Shown in pieces: positions 18,985 through 29,774 of a DNA stretch of 36,136 nt. Source of the DNA: Nemertoderma westbladi (lineage: Eukaryota > Xenacoelomorpha > Nemertodermatida > Nemertodermatidae). The DNA lies in contig JAUCBJ010007892.1 of assembly GCA_032718475.1 (NCBI GenBank), positions 1-36,136 of the forward strand, written 5' to 3'. The notes under the pieces are model-generated. The model worked only from the letters and a program-made list of their open reading frames with translations. It made no database searches and had not been told where the DNA came from. Position 1 is the first letter of the stretch. Each line of letters opens with the position of its first letter. Both the position numbers and the translations under genes were made by a program.

Positions 18985-19282
18985 TGTTGCCAAAAATGGC
19001 AACCATTATTTTTCTTTAATTCTAATGGTTGCCAAAAATGGCAATAATTATTTTAGGCACATTTCGGCTTATTGCTAAGAGAAATTCAGACGATGATTTT
19101 TTTTCTTATACGGTCAATTATATTAAAATTTCGCGCTCTTTTCACTTAACTATTTACCAAAATGCGATTTTGCTTCTGGGCGTGCGAAAATTAGAAAAAC
19201 CAAAAGTTGCCAGATTTGGCAATAAACATTGCCATATGTGGCAACTTTTGAGGTTGCCAGATTTGGCCATTGTACCTAACTG
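18985..19282. repeat. Right subterminal palindrome cluster
   Basis: Units TTGCCAAAAATGGCAA near 18987 and 19029, and TTGCCAGATTTGGCAA near 19205 and 19253, plus an ATGTG variant near 19230. An AT-rich stretch separates the inner and outer pairs. Confidence 0.7.
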
Positions 19283-19287
19283 CCGGA

Positions 19288-20446
19288 AGGCAGAAGGCCG
19301 CCTACCGCCTACCTCTAGCGCTCTAGCTAGCTCTACATCTGTCTGTCTGTCATCCTGTCATCTGCTGATCCCTCTGCCAGTCTGCCTGCCCTTCTTCATT
19401 CTCCCACACCGCAATCTACAGATCTACTTCTACTGCATTACACAGCTACAACTACAGAACTAGGACTATCAGACTATGCAGCTTGCTCTTGCAGCTATGT
19501 CTACACTTCTACTGTCCTGCTGTCTGGTCTAACAGACTGACCACTGACAGACAGGCGGCCGACTGGCCTGCTGCCTGCTCCTGATGGGCCGATGCTGGAG
19601 GCAAGCCAGCAAGCGACACGAACTGCCGAATGGCGAATGCTCCTCTTCTACTGCCTGACTGCTATCAGCCCATCCCTGGGCCTGGCTGACCAGAGATGGG
19701 CGTCTTGCTGTCTTGCCCAAATGTCCATCTACTGATCTAGCAACAACACAGCGCTACCGGTATCGTCGGTCTAACACTTAACTACAGAACTACTGCATAC
19801 TGACAGACTGATGTACTGAACTGCCTAATACTGCTGTACTGTACAGCTGTAATGTTACAGCAGCTGCAGCGTACTGCAGCACCAGAGCACTGGCTGACTG
19901 GCCTACGCGCCAACCTAACAAATCAATCACTGAAACCACTACAGCAGTACTACAGTACCAGAGTACAGCCATGGCCTACGTACAGCAGTGAGAACAACTA
20001 CAAGAAGTTTGCAGACTGAAACATTTGAATTTAGCGCGACTCGTGATTTTAATTACAACCCAGACTGCCAGAGCAGGAGCAGCTGGCAGCATAGAGAAGC
20101 ATGTTTTTCTATGGAAAGGTGTGAGCAGGAGATTCAAGAGCTGAAAAATCGTGTGCACGAGATTTAAGAGTTGAAAAGTCTTGCGCACAAGATCTAAAAA
20201 CTTAATTAATTAAATAGCTGCAATTACTAATCAACTACAGTAACCTGTAATTGTAACATAATGTAGTACAAAATTAGTACCAATACTATGGAGGAACGCC
20301 AATAGCGCCATAATGTTACTACCAACTAATAGTTGGTAGGTACCTTTTTTATTTGGTACAAAAAATTTTCAGTAATTCAAAAAGTATTTGGTCAATATAT
20401 TATAGCCAAATAGAAAGAATATTTTCCTATTTGGGCAATTCCATGG
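19288..20446. other. Cryptically simple and AT-rich non-coding DNA
   Basis: 19288-20000 repeats the CTG/ACTG/TACAG word style seen at 15881-16144. A perfect 21-bp hairpin with a one-base loop lies at 20319-20339 (CTACCAACTA/TAGTTGGTAG). No gene was recognised. Confidence 0.45.
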
Positions 20447-21750
20447 TGTCGGACATTCTCAATTTTTGAATGTTTTTCATTAAATTTACGAAAATACTTG
20501 AATTTGTGACATCAGATTGCGTTGAATAAATGAGACAATTTATTAATCTTTCAGAATAGCGCAAATACTCCGCATTGGGAAACGTTATTCTTCTTAAACA
20601 GTTGACTTTTAGAAAGGTGTCGGACGTTACAAAAATAGGACACGTTTTATTGTACCTGTACATATTTTATTTTTGATTGAAATTAATACCGAAGACTGGT
20701 CTGTTATTATTGATGGGCTCAAATCGTAGCTCAACTATTCTATTTTTTAAAAAGCTTTTCGCAATTGCATTGCAGATCTTTTGAAGCAGAAATTTGCAAT
20801 TCAAAGTTGTGCTGAATGGTGTCGGACGTTTCGTGTTGGACGTTGCATCAAAATTAGCAATATTTATCCACCTCAGTGGGATTTATGTTTTGTCTTTGGA
20901 ATGTACTCTACAGTAGATATCATTAGAACCGCCTTCATCTGCAGATTCCGAATCTCAAAACCAATTTAAATTTCACCAACAGTTGCAAAATATACTATCA
21001 AATTACGAAGGTGTGAATTTTGAGTCGTAAATCGTAATTATTCAAAACTACAGTGTCTTCATGTATTTATTTATTTTATTATGGACAAAGAGATTTGATG
21101 TTTTATGGCCTAGTATTTAGTACTAGGCCTACATGCACAAAAACAATACAGTTCCGGAATATGGCTTTACGCTATACACTGCAATTTAGACATTAAATAC
21201 ATAATAATAATAATAATAATAATGTCGGACGTTACTAAAATCACAGCCTTTGTGGTAGCCTGGATTGCTATAAATGGCACAAAAGACGCCATCTTACGTC
21301 GGCATTGAGTCATTTTAATTTCGATATTGTGTACCATACAATAGAAAAGTAATTGAGAAAAAATATAAAAAAAGTGTTGGACGTTAGAATTGGATACAGA
21401 TAGCTTTTAATGCTTATTGCATGAGAAGCGTTCTATGTTTATGGCGTAGAACTACTGTACCTCATTGGAATGTGCATTTACGGCTGATTACAATGATACC
21501 AAGCATAGCCTATATGGATAAAAAGTAAAAAAATATATTTCGCCTTGAATATTGGTATTTTTATTATTATTTGTGACAATACGAATACCTAAAAACGGTG
21601 ACAACAGTAAGCCACTGTAAAAAAATGGTTGACCATTATCAAAAATGGCCAAAAACAATGTGAATAATAGTAGATGCATATTGCCGGCAAGTCGTAGGAA
21701 AACAGTCAAACGTCTGGTGACAACACGTAAAAATGTCCGGACAACACTCT
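20447..21750. repeat. Dispersed TGTCGGACGTT motifs, possible transposon remnant
   Basis: TGT(C/T)GGAC(G/A)TT occurs in the same orientation at about 20447, 20618, 20820, 20834, 21223 and 21375. An inverted, altered form AATGTCCGGACAACAC lies near 21732. The intervals are AT-rich and unrelated in sequence. The outermost pair is inverted, so they could be ends of an element with internal binding sites. No ORF was recognised. A (TAA)n run precedes the site at 21223. Confidence 0.5.
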
Positions 21751-21786
21751 AAATCATGAATTCAGTATTCCGCAATACAGCTTAAC

Positions 21787-21888
21787 AGTTAGGCCTACAG
21801 TATTGTATATGTAGTTTATGCATTTCTTTCAACCGTTGTCCTTCCTTCCGTCTGTTGGTCGATCTGTCGCGGAATGTTTGAAGGCTAA
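21787..21888. repeat. Inverted repeat, left member (partner 28401-28508)
   Basis: Starts AGTTAGGCCTACAGTATTGT and ends GAAGGCTAA. Its reverse complement is at 28401-28508 at roughly 90 percent identity, apart from an extra AGGCCTAT in the right copy. The pair bounds 6.7 kb and may be the termini of a foldback element or two opposite insertions of one family. Confidence 0.7.
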
Positions 21889-21934
21889 ATAGAAGACCAT
21901 TATAGGATTTACTCTTACTGTAAAAGTATTCACT

Positions 21935-22063
21935 ATGTATGTATGTATGTATGTATGTATGTATGTATGTATGTATGTATGTATGTATGTATGTATGTAT
22001 GTATGTATGTATGTATGTATGTATGTATGTTAGGGGTGTAGTATGTATGTATGTATGAATGTA
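21935..22063 (+). repeat. (ATGT)n microsatellite
   Basis: About 24 uninterrupted tetranucleotide units to 22029, then an interrupted continuation (TAGGGGTG followed by more TATG units) to about 22063. Confidence 0.95.
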
Positions 22064-22411
22064 TATCGGGTGAACTCCTCCGAAACTATAGCTCGTCCGT
22101 CAATGAAAGTTATATCAATCGACGCAGCTCAACCCCAGGATGTGTAAAAAAAGTTTCGAAAAAAATTATAGTGTCTTTTTTTTATTTCGAAAAATAGCCA
22201 TAGACTCAATGATAGAAACACCAGCTGCTGGTACTACTCATGAGGGCCTAGTAAGCTACTACTATTGATTGAATGGATAGGCCCAAACTGCAGAGAAGTA
22301 GTACATTACTTGCCAAGAATTACTACATATCTCACTCTATCATAGACAAAAAGCAAACATTGTAATGTATTAGCAAGCCAGCTGAATAGCTCTTCCCAAT
22401 AAATCCTATGG

Positions 22412-22503
22412 GAATATCTATAGGGTTACTCACTGTTATGTTAAGAGGTGGAACACTGAATATCTATAGGGTTACTCAATGCTACTGTAGGAGGTGGGAC
22501 ACA
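22412..22503 (+). repeat. 46-bp tandem duplication
   Basis: GAATATCTATAGGGTTACTC occurs at 22412 and 22458, with related downstream halves (AGAGGTGGAACAC and GGAGGTGGGACAC). Confidence 0.75.
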
Positions 22504-22611
22504 AGCTGGTTGAATTATAAGCACTGGGCCGTGAAATGTTTTATAGGTTAATAATAATGACATTTAGGGGCTGGGATTTCTCTCTTTTCTCTTTTTTTTC
22601 TCAATCCTGGC

Positions 22612-22869
22612 TGGCGTACTGGCAGATTAAGATTCAGTGGGCACTGCTGTCGAAGTAAAGACGAGGTCATACCAGATCTACTTCTCTGGCAACCAACTCA
22701 TGGAAAGCGTAGTCGTGGACGACCTGCCATAACATATATAGATCAACTTGAAAGGGATACTGAACTTGGGAGAAACGAAATTGCGACAACTATGGAGAAT
22801 CGGGAAGCCTGGAAGGATCTCATTTCCACTGTCCGAGTTCGCTCGACCTCGTAGTAGTAGTAGTAGTAT
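22612..22869 (+). pseudogene. 3' remnant of a LINE with (TAG)n tail
   Basis: The frame from 22612 to a TAG stop at 22852-22854 encodes about 80 residues of a LINE C-terminus, including RFSGHCCRS, LLLWQPTHGKRSRGRP and ENREAWKDLI. This is the same module that ends the intact LINE at 8222-11539 (RFAGHCFRR, LVLWQPHG), but it diverges enough to be another family. Immediately after the stop is (TAG)5, as in that LINE. Everything upstream is missing, the usual result of incomplete reverse transcription. Confidence 0.8.
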
Positions 22870-23076
22870 TTCTCTCTCAGACTGTAAGCAAAGCTGTTCA
22901 ATGGGGTGGGACCCAACTACTGTACACTATGTTCGTCTTATAGCCAGCTTGCTGGATTTTAGTTATATTACAGCCATACCCATACAAGTGCAAAAATTAA
23001 GCTCTCTGGCCTGTACATTTCCTTATAAAATTAGACAACAATATTCAATCAATTAATTTAAAATTGTAATACAATA

Positions 23077-24880
23077 GATCATGGTCAAATAAAATTGGAC
23101 ATTTGAGAAGTACCAAAAAATCCACTTTTTTCTTTAAACCTCTATAGAAAGAACAATTTTGCATTTTATGATCTGCAATTTTCCCGGTTTACTAAGCAAA
23201 TGTCATTTTACCAATTTCCAAAAGAAATTTTTAAAAAATGTGGTATAGAAGTGGCTCAATAGGTAAAGTTAGCTCCAACCACTTAATCGTCTCCCAGGCT
23301 CTGTCACACTCTGGGAGGGAAATAAAACTCCTGCATTTGGGCACATTAAAAGCCGTTCATTCTCGTGGCATATAAATGTGATCCACTTTTAAATGAATAT
23401 GGGACGTATTTGTGGCTTCTTTTTGATATAAAAAAATATATAAAACCAAACTAGTATTCTTTATAAAGAATAACAAATAATAATAATACGTCTAAGTGCG
23501 CCAAAACATTGTCAAAATTGTTTTTTAACATATTACAAAAGATATAAAAAGTATTTTGTCATTAATTGTGACGATTTGGCGGTTTCAATATGAACTTAAA
23601 CTTTCGAAACGTAAGACTATAAATTGCAAAAAAAGCTCGTGGGTAAAACATAATTATAGAAAAATAGTTCTTTCAACATTTTCCAAAAGATAAAAACGAA
23701 TTTTTAAATTAAATGTGATGGTTTGGTGGTTCAATAGGCAGGTAAGTTTTTGAAGTTTTATATGAAAAATTGAAACAATTTTAATGGGTGCGCTCACAAG
23801 CTTGCAAAATTGTTCCTGTGTTTATTTTGAAAAAAATAAACAATCTTTTTAATTAAAAGTGACGATCAGGCGGCTTCGATATGTATTTAAACTTTGAAAT
23901 TTTAGTCTATAAAAAAAAATCTCATAGAATGATTTATAAAGACGTTTAATTAAATTATACGCACACTTACAAATACAGGTAGACATACATACCTGTAGAA
24001 ATGAAAATAACAATATTTTTAATTACGTGACCATTGGGCGGTTTTGATATTCCCCGCTTTCGTGAATATTGATTATAAGGATGGCAAATTGATGGGTCCA
24101 TCGCCAAAAGTTTTGTTTTTTTGGGATAAATCACCAATTTAATTGAAAGTTAACAAGAAAATGCAGGAAGGAGAGCCACAAAGAAGTCACTGTCCGAGGG
24201 AATGAGTTATAGTTAAACATATACTGTAGTTCAACAAATTATTATTGAGCGCCCAGTTAAGTTGTACTGTACTGTATAATGTTTGTAAACTTTGAAAAAA
24301 GGAAGAAAATTATACAGTATATTCTTATCTAAGAAAATGAAGTGAACGTCGAAACAAAGTAACTGTCAAAGTCACCGCAATTAAATCATTTATAATGAAA
24401 ATATCTAAATTATTATTAAAGAGTGACAACAAAATTACTAATTTTTTTAAAAATTACATGTAATTGAAATACGAGTGGTACTATAGAGCTATTCATAGAT
24501 TTGGAGCCACATATTATGCTCTGGGATACAGGAAACCTCAAAATTGTCACTTTTTCAAACAAAATAATTATTCAAGCAAACTTTCTGCGAGAAATAGGTT
24601 TAGCATTGTATAATATTTTAGACATAAACTGCACTTAGAAAACGTAAGAATTGGGAGCCACATCAATTCGAGCCACAAATCAATCACATGTTTCAAACTG
24701 TTGTAACTTTATAAATACCTCACATTCTTAAAAAAAAACATTTTTTTTAAATAGTAGAAAAATTATTCAATTTAATCTACATAGAAAAACGACTGCAAGG
24801 CCAATTTGACCACGCAAAACACAACAGATAAAGTACTAATCCAAATGTCCAATATTGGGCTATTTTACGTGACCATGATC
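23077..24880. mobile_element. AT-rich non-autonomous inverted-repeat element
   Basis: GATCATGGTCAAATAAAATT at 23077 is mirrored by a closely related reverse complement ending TGACCATGATC at 24880. Homology covers about 40 bp including GGACATTTG and AGTAC. The interior is AT-rich and non-coding, with a degenerate tandem repeat. No clear target duplication was found. Its right end was later copied to 26991-27949. Confidence 0.5.
23555..24055. repeat. Degenerate 150-bp tandem repeat, four copies
   Basis: A block resembling GTGACGATTTGGCGGTTTC recurs near 23569, 23717, 23859 and 24026, followed each time by AT-rich DNA with 'ACTTTGAAA'-like words and lead-ins such as TTTTTAATTA. Similarity is weak outside the block. 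Confidence 0.5.
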
Positions 24881-25280
24881 AATATGTAAAACAATAGTTT
24901 ATTGTTTGATTTATTATCATTAGAGACCGTTAGGGCTTCTTGCTGTCAAAAAACTTGTGTGTTTGTTTGTTTGTGTGTGCTGTGTGTGTGCGTGCACATT
25001 GGCTTGGAAGCTAGAGAACGTGTTCTACATGTTGGGATGTCAAGCATATGTGCAGCTTTAACTCTGTCTTCGTTCAATCCAATATTCCACCAAACAATCA
25101 GTCAGCTATAATCACAACAGCTGTCGGGCAGACATATATTAATACAGTACGATTATATTGACACCCCCACTCTCTACCTCCATTATATTATTAACCAAAC
25201 CATTATTGAGAGAAAGCGCCCTCTGGTTTCGTAGAATATTATTATTAGGATACATGCATATTATATGCTTATATTAAATT
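24321..25280 (+). repeat. 960-bp direct duplication, first copy
   Basis: Matches 26991-27949 base for base by eye except for one A in a homopolymer (nine A at about 24729, eight in the second copy). A preceding 170-270 bp (from about 24048) is also homologous to 26798-26990, but with many substitutions and gaps. Both copies encode the same 69-codon ORF, which looks accidental (low-complexity TGTG segment). The copy includes the right end of the 23077-24880 element. Confidence 0.9.
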
Positions 25281-26030
25281 TCAAATCTATACATACAAAA
25301 TCATGCATGTAGCCAGATTCAGATGTCCAAACCAAAATTAGCCCCTCCTGGCTGCCTGTCCGTGTAGTCGTGTAGAGGTGATAATAACTAGTCAAATAAA
25401 CACAGGTACGAATGGACGTAATCAGGTAATGTAATAATGATAAGGCATTGATGCGTAACAGCATAATTCAGTCATCAGTAATGGAATGCCTAACGCAGTA
25501 GTGCAGTGCAATGCAAATACCACATACTCTGAATAATTCACTACATTATTACCGGACTAGTACCAGAGTACTGCAGTACTGAAATATAATCCCATGGCAC
25601 TGCCCCTGGCTGGCACTTAAACTTTTCGACTGACACATTGGCCAGTTTTGAAAATGCCACAATTTTATAAACCTTGCCAATGAAGTCAGCATATTCTAAA
25701 ACTTCAGTAGGCAGTAGCCAAACTATAGGCCTAAGGCCAAATTACCACTTTTGGCAATTTGAAAATTTCGAGCTTTTTGTAATTTTGGTGCTCTTTTAGT
25801 GTCTATTTTAAAATAAAAAATGAATATTTTATTCTAATTTCGCTTCCGATTACTAATATTTAATTCGACTAACCAAAAAAGCATATGGTTTAATGGTTAT
25901 ACCAAAGTCTTGAAGGGTGATGTATTTGAGTAATTTTATCAATTCCGAAATGTGCTGATATGGTATGGGTGCCAGGAACTCCTCATATTCAATTTTTACT
26001 TGTCTCATCTGAAAGAGGACATAATTTTAG
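25281..26030. other. Non-coding spacer between duplicated segments
   Basis: No gene or clear repeat. It includes GGCCTA words and a TGGCACT/TTGGCAATTTG-rich patch near 25600-25760. Confidence 0.4.
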
Positions 26031-26039
26031 TTAGGGACA

Positions 26040-26730
26040 AGTACTTTCGACGCGCTAAACGTATCGTAGATAGAACCAAAACAATAAACGATAGTATAAA
26101 ACGTACAAGATTATGCAGGTTAGTAAAGAAGCAGTTTGCAGAGGCGGATAGATTGAACCAAAACAATATAAGATAGTTAACTCGTGTTAGAAAATTATGC
26201 AGAAGCGTGTAGATAGAACCAAAACAATAAACGATAGTTAACACGTGTTACACGATTATGCAGGTTAGTAAAGGAGCAGTTTACAGATGCGTGTGGATAG
26301 AACCAAAACAATAATTAACACATGTTACAAGTTTATGCAGGTTAGTAAAGGAGCTGGTTATTGAGGCGGGTAGACATAACCAAAACAATCAACGATAGTT
26401 AACATGTATTACACAATTACGCATTTAGTAAAGAAGCAGGGTAGGGAGAGGCGGAGTTACAGAGGCGGGTAGATAGAACCAAAACGATAAATTAACACAT
26501 GTTACAAGATTATGCAGGTTAGTAAAGGAGCAGGTTACAGAGGCATATAGATAGAACCAAAACAATAAACAATAGTTAACGTGTGTTACTACAAGATTAT
26601 GCAGGTAAGTAAAGGAGCATGTTACAGAGGCATGTAGATACAGTAGAACCAAAATAATAAACGAAAGATAACACGTGTCACATGCTTATGGAGGTTAGTA
26701 AAGCAATGGGTTACAGAGGCATACAGATCG
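26040..26730 (+). repeat. Minisatellite, about 8 units of 60-99 bp
   Basis: AGAACCAAAACAATAAACGA-like starts occur near 26071, 26153, 26214, 26299, 26376, 26474, 26553 and 26643. They are followed by TTAACACGTGTTAC and TTATGCAGGTTAGTAAAG(G/A)AGC. Many units carry the palindrome TAACACGTGTTA. ORFs on either strand (up to 79 codons) come from this repeat. Confidence 0.85.
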
Positions 26731-26990
26731 CATTAAATTTCCCACTGTTGTGTTGTGAGTAGACAACATATTCATGCTGTTTATAGGTTTGAATTTCCCT
26801 CTTTTGTGAATATTGATTATAAGGATGACAAGAATATAGGAAGGAGAGCCGCAAAGAAGTCACTGTCCGAGTGAGTGAGTTATAGTTAAACATATACTGT
26901 AGATCAACAAATTATTATTGAGCGTCCAGTCAAATTGTACTGTAGGACTATAATGTTTGTAAACTTTGAAAATAGGAAGTAAATTTATTA

Positions 26991-27949
26991 ATTCTTATCT
27001 AAGAAAATGAAGTGAACGTCGAAACAAAGTAACTGTCAAAGTCACCGCAATTAAATCATTTATAATGAAAATATCTAAATTATTATTAAAGAGTGACAAC
27101 AAAATTACTAATTTTTTTAAAAATTACATGTAATTGAAATACGAGTGGTACTATAGAGCTATTCATAGATTTGGAGCCACATATTATGCTCTGGGATACA
27201 GGAAACCTCAAAATTGTCACTTTTTCAAACAAAATAATTATTCAAGCAAACTTTCTGCGAGAAATAGGTTTAGCATTGTATAATATTTTAGACATAAACT
27301 GCACTTAGAAAACGTAAGAATTGGGAGCCACATCAATTCGAGCCACAAATCAATCACATGTTTCAAACTGTTGTAACTTTATAAATACCTCACATTCTTA
27401 AAAAAAACATTTTTTTTAAATAGTAGAAAAATTATTCAATTTAATCTACATAGAAAAACGACTGCAAGGCCAATTTGACCACGCAAAACACAACAGATAA
27501 AGTACTAATCCAAATGTCCAATATTGGGCTATTTTACGTGACCATGATCAATATGTAAAACAATAGTTTATTGTTTGATTTATTATCATTAGAGACCGTT
27601 AGGGCTTCTTGCTGTCAAAAAACTTGTGTGTTTGTTTGTTTGTGTGTGCTGTGTGTGTGCGTGCACATTGGCTTGGAAGCTAGAGAACGTGTTCTACATG
27701 TTGGGATGTCAAGCATATGTGCAGCTTTAACTCTGTCTTCGTTCAATCCAATATTCCACCAAACAATCAGTCAGCTATAATCACAACAGCTGTCGGGCAG
27801 ACATATATTAATACAGTACGATTATATTGACACCCCCACTCTCTACCTCCATTATATTATTAACCAAACCATTATTGAGAGAAAGCGCCCTCTGGTTTCG
27901 TAGAATATTATTATTAGGATACATGCATATTATATGCTTATATTAAATT
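26991..27949 (+). repeat. 960-bp direct duplication, second copy
   Basis: See the copy at 24321-25280. The homology ends sharply at TATTAAATT (27949), after which the flanks are unrelated. The ends are not TG...CA and no primer-binding site follows, so an LTR pair is unlikely. A recent segmental duplication, gene conversion or an assembly duplication are the options. Confidence 0.9.
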
Positions 27950-28400
27950 GGTTGCTTCATCGTGATGCCAGGATTATTGGATATGATTAAATATTTTGTT
28001 CATCTTTTCGCTTCGAACTAACACAGAAACGGTAATTTTTTTCGGTTTTGTTGTCTTAGACAACACAGACAGTCTTCTTAAAGCCAGTTTGATGGCTTTC
28101 AAGTAAACAGTCCGGCATTCTTCGATGGTATTAATTTATAGGCCAAGGTTCAAATAGTGATAGGCTTACCCGCACCAGAGTACAGCCGTACCCGTACGCT
28201 AAGCTTGCGAACCAGCGAGTTACATTCAGTATAAAAATTAATGACAGACAGACTGGCGTCTGGCCTAGCCTAAAGTATTAATCTACCTGTGGGTAGTAGT
28301 TCAGTAGGTATGGAAGTGCTAGCCAAGGCCTACCTAGTTCTGTAAGAAATATAGTAGGCCTATTCTATATAGTATTCTTAGTATGATGCAGTCATGTTTA
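27950..28400. other. Non-coding spacer
   Basis: Contains ordinary AT-rich DNA with several AGGCCTA words. No gene or structured repeat was recognised. Confidence 0.4.
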
Positions 28401-28508
28401 TTAGCCTTCGAACATTCCGCGACAAATCGACCAACAGATGGAAGGACGGACAGCAGTTGAAAGAAATGCATAAACTACATAGGCCTATACAATACTGTAG
28501 GCCTAACT
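28401..28508. repeat. Inverted repeat, right member (partner 21787-21888)
   Basis: Reverse complement of 21787-21888. It ends 24 bases before the GGACACTT array, so it is the boundary between two structures. No target duplication could be matched between the two outer flanks. Confidence 0.7.
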
Positions 28509-28531
28509 GGTATGTGGTAAGCAGGGATCTA

Positions 28532-28621
28532 GGACACTTCCCCCCCGGACACTTCCCCCCCGGACACTTCCCCCCCGGACACTTCCCCTCCGGACACTTG
28601 CCCCCCGGACACTTCCCCCCC
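28532..28621 (+). repeat. GGACACTTCCCCCCC minisatellite, 6 x 15 bp
   Basis: Six head-to-tail 15-bp units starting at 28532, 28547, 28562, 28577, 28592 and 28607, two with a single change. The same unit in reverse complement forms the array at 35442-35555, so the two arrays are the outermost visible parts of a symmetric structure. Confidence 0.95.
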
Positions 28622-28796
28622 AGTTAAAGTGTTGAAATTAATCTGGGTGCATCAAAAGCAATAAACAAAAGTTAAAGATGGTTACAGGACAAGTTGTATC
28701 TAGACAGGTTTTTTCAAAATCATAAAAGAAACATTTTTATAGTAAAATTTTGTTTGTTTTTCTTTTAATTCCTTTAATTCTTTTAATTTCTTTTAA

Positions 28797-28930
28797 TTGG
28801 GGGCTGTCGCCCCCAAACCCCCGCTCCTTTTGTTGGGGGCTACCGCCCCCAAACCCCCGCTTCTTTTCTTGGGGGCTGCCGCCCCCAAACCCCCGCTTCT
28901 TTTCTTGGGGGTTATCGCCCCCAGACCCCG
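28797..28930 (+). repeat. 36-bp hairpin-forming repeat, four copies
   Basis: Units start TTGGGGGCT or similar at 28797, 28833, 28869 and 28905. Each holds a GGGGGC-N4-GCCCCC hairpin followed by AAACCCCCGCTTCTTTTC. A 12-residue repetitive ORF on each strand (period 36 = 12 codons) is a by-product. It has no counterpart in the right half of the surrounding inverted structure. Confidence 0.9.
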
Positions 28931-29742
28931 GCATTTCCCTGAGTGCCCGTGGTGAAAGACTTAAGACCACTTTAAAATAATTAATTCATGTTTGTATCAT
29001 CAGATAATAAATTGACTAAGCCTAAAGTAGGAGCTGTATTGAATGTTAACCAATTTAATATATAAATTACTACAATATTATATAATTCAACAAAATCCTA
29101 TTAAAAATATTGCAAGTAACCAGGAAATTTAATATGTAGTGTGTATAATAATATCTATATAGTATGTATAAGTAGTAATAGTATGCCATCCTCGGCGACA
29201 GTTGGACCCACTTCACACCTTGGGTGTTAAGTAGGTCATTAATTAATTAAACAATTAATTAATTGGTCGATTAAACAATTAATTAATTGTTTAATCAATC
29301 GATTTGTATCAAATAATGTTGCCAAAGGCAATTTAATTTGACACAAATCAATCAGATAGGGACGCGAGATGAATAAATTGTACTATAACAAACGAAATGT
29401 ACAATACAATAGGCACTGTGCAATACAATATACAATACATTTGTATTATTTTTGTTGTACAGTAGGTAAAGGTAGAATTAAATATAAACATGCGAGCGGG
29501 GCCCAAAACATAAATTACCCTCACTCGAAAATAAAGTGGGCCAGTTTGGCCCTGAGTCATCCCTCAATAATCTGCGGTCGCTGGGCTCTTATTAGATGTG
29601 GTATGACTAATCCCCTCCAATCCTATACTGTACGTCAACGCGTGAATGGGGCCTGCCATAGAGTTTAAATTATTCAAACCTACAGCTGTGGGTGGGGACT
29701 GCCTTGGTATGTTGCCTTGATAGCCTTTAGCTTCGTTATCAT

Positions 29743-29774
29743 GTAAGATTGGAAACCTTCGGTTTGCATCTTAC
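29743..29774. other. Stem-loop in inverted-repeat arm
   Basis: GTAAGAT (29743-29749) pairs with ATCTTAC (29768-29774), and inside it AAACC pairs with GGTTT around a TTC loop. It is conserved in the other arm (about 34383-34414). Confidence 0.6.

Larger units (their letters stand above)
16150..19282. mobile_element. Inverted-repeat element with TTGCCA palindromes
   Basis: Ends CAGTTAGGTACAATGGCCAA at 16150 and its exact reverse complement ending at 19282. CCGGA flanks both sides (16145-16149 and 19283-19287), a possible 5-bp target duplication. Subterminal regions (16150-16280 and 18985-19282) carry repeated TTGCCA-NNN-TGGCAA palindromes. No transposase was found. A second element, 16787-18485, is inserted inside. 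The CAG terminus and short duplication are compatible with a hAT-like group, but this is unproven. Confidence 0.7.

Noticed and set aside
16150-19282. NFI binding sites
   Set aside because: The half-sites are arranged TTGCCA-NNN-TGGCAA, the reverse of the NFI arrangement TTGGC-N5-GCCAA.
23235-23330. Another tRNA-derived SINE (GTGGCTCAATAGGTAAAG)
   Set aside because: Only an A-box-like start is seen and no convincing B box follows.
24902-27780. Identical 69-codon ORFs at 24902 and 27571
   Set aside because: The identity comes from the 960-bp duplication, and the protein is partly a translated TGTG run.
24321-27949. LTR retrotransposon with 960-bp LTRs
   Set aside because: The ends are not TG...CA, there is no primer-binding site or polypurine tract, and the interior has no gag or pol. 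Homology also continues, diverged, outside the supposed LTR.
28737-28980. Pro/Gly-rich repetitive ORFs of 76-77 codons
   Set aside because: The 12-residue period equals the 36-bp DNA repeat and is open on both strands.
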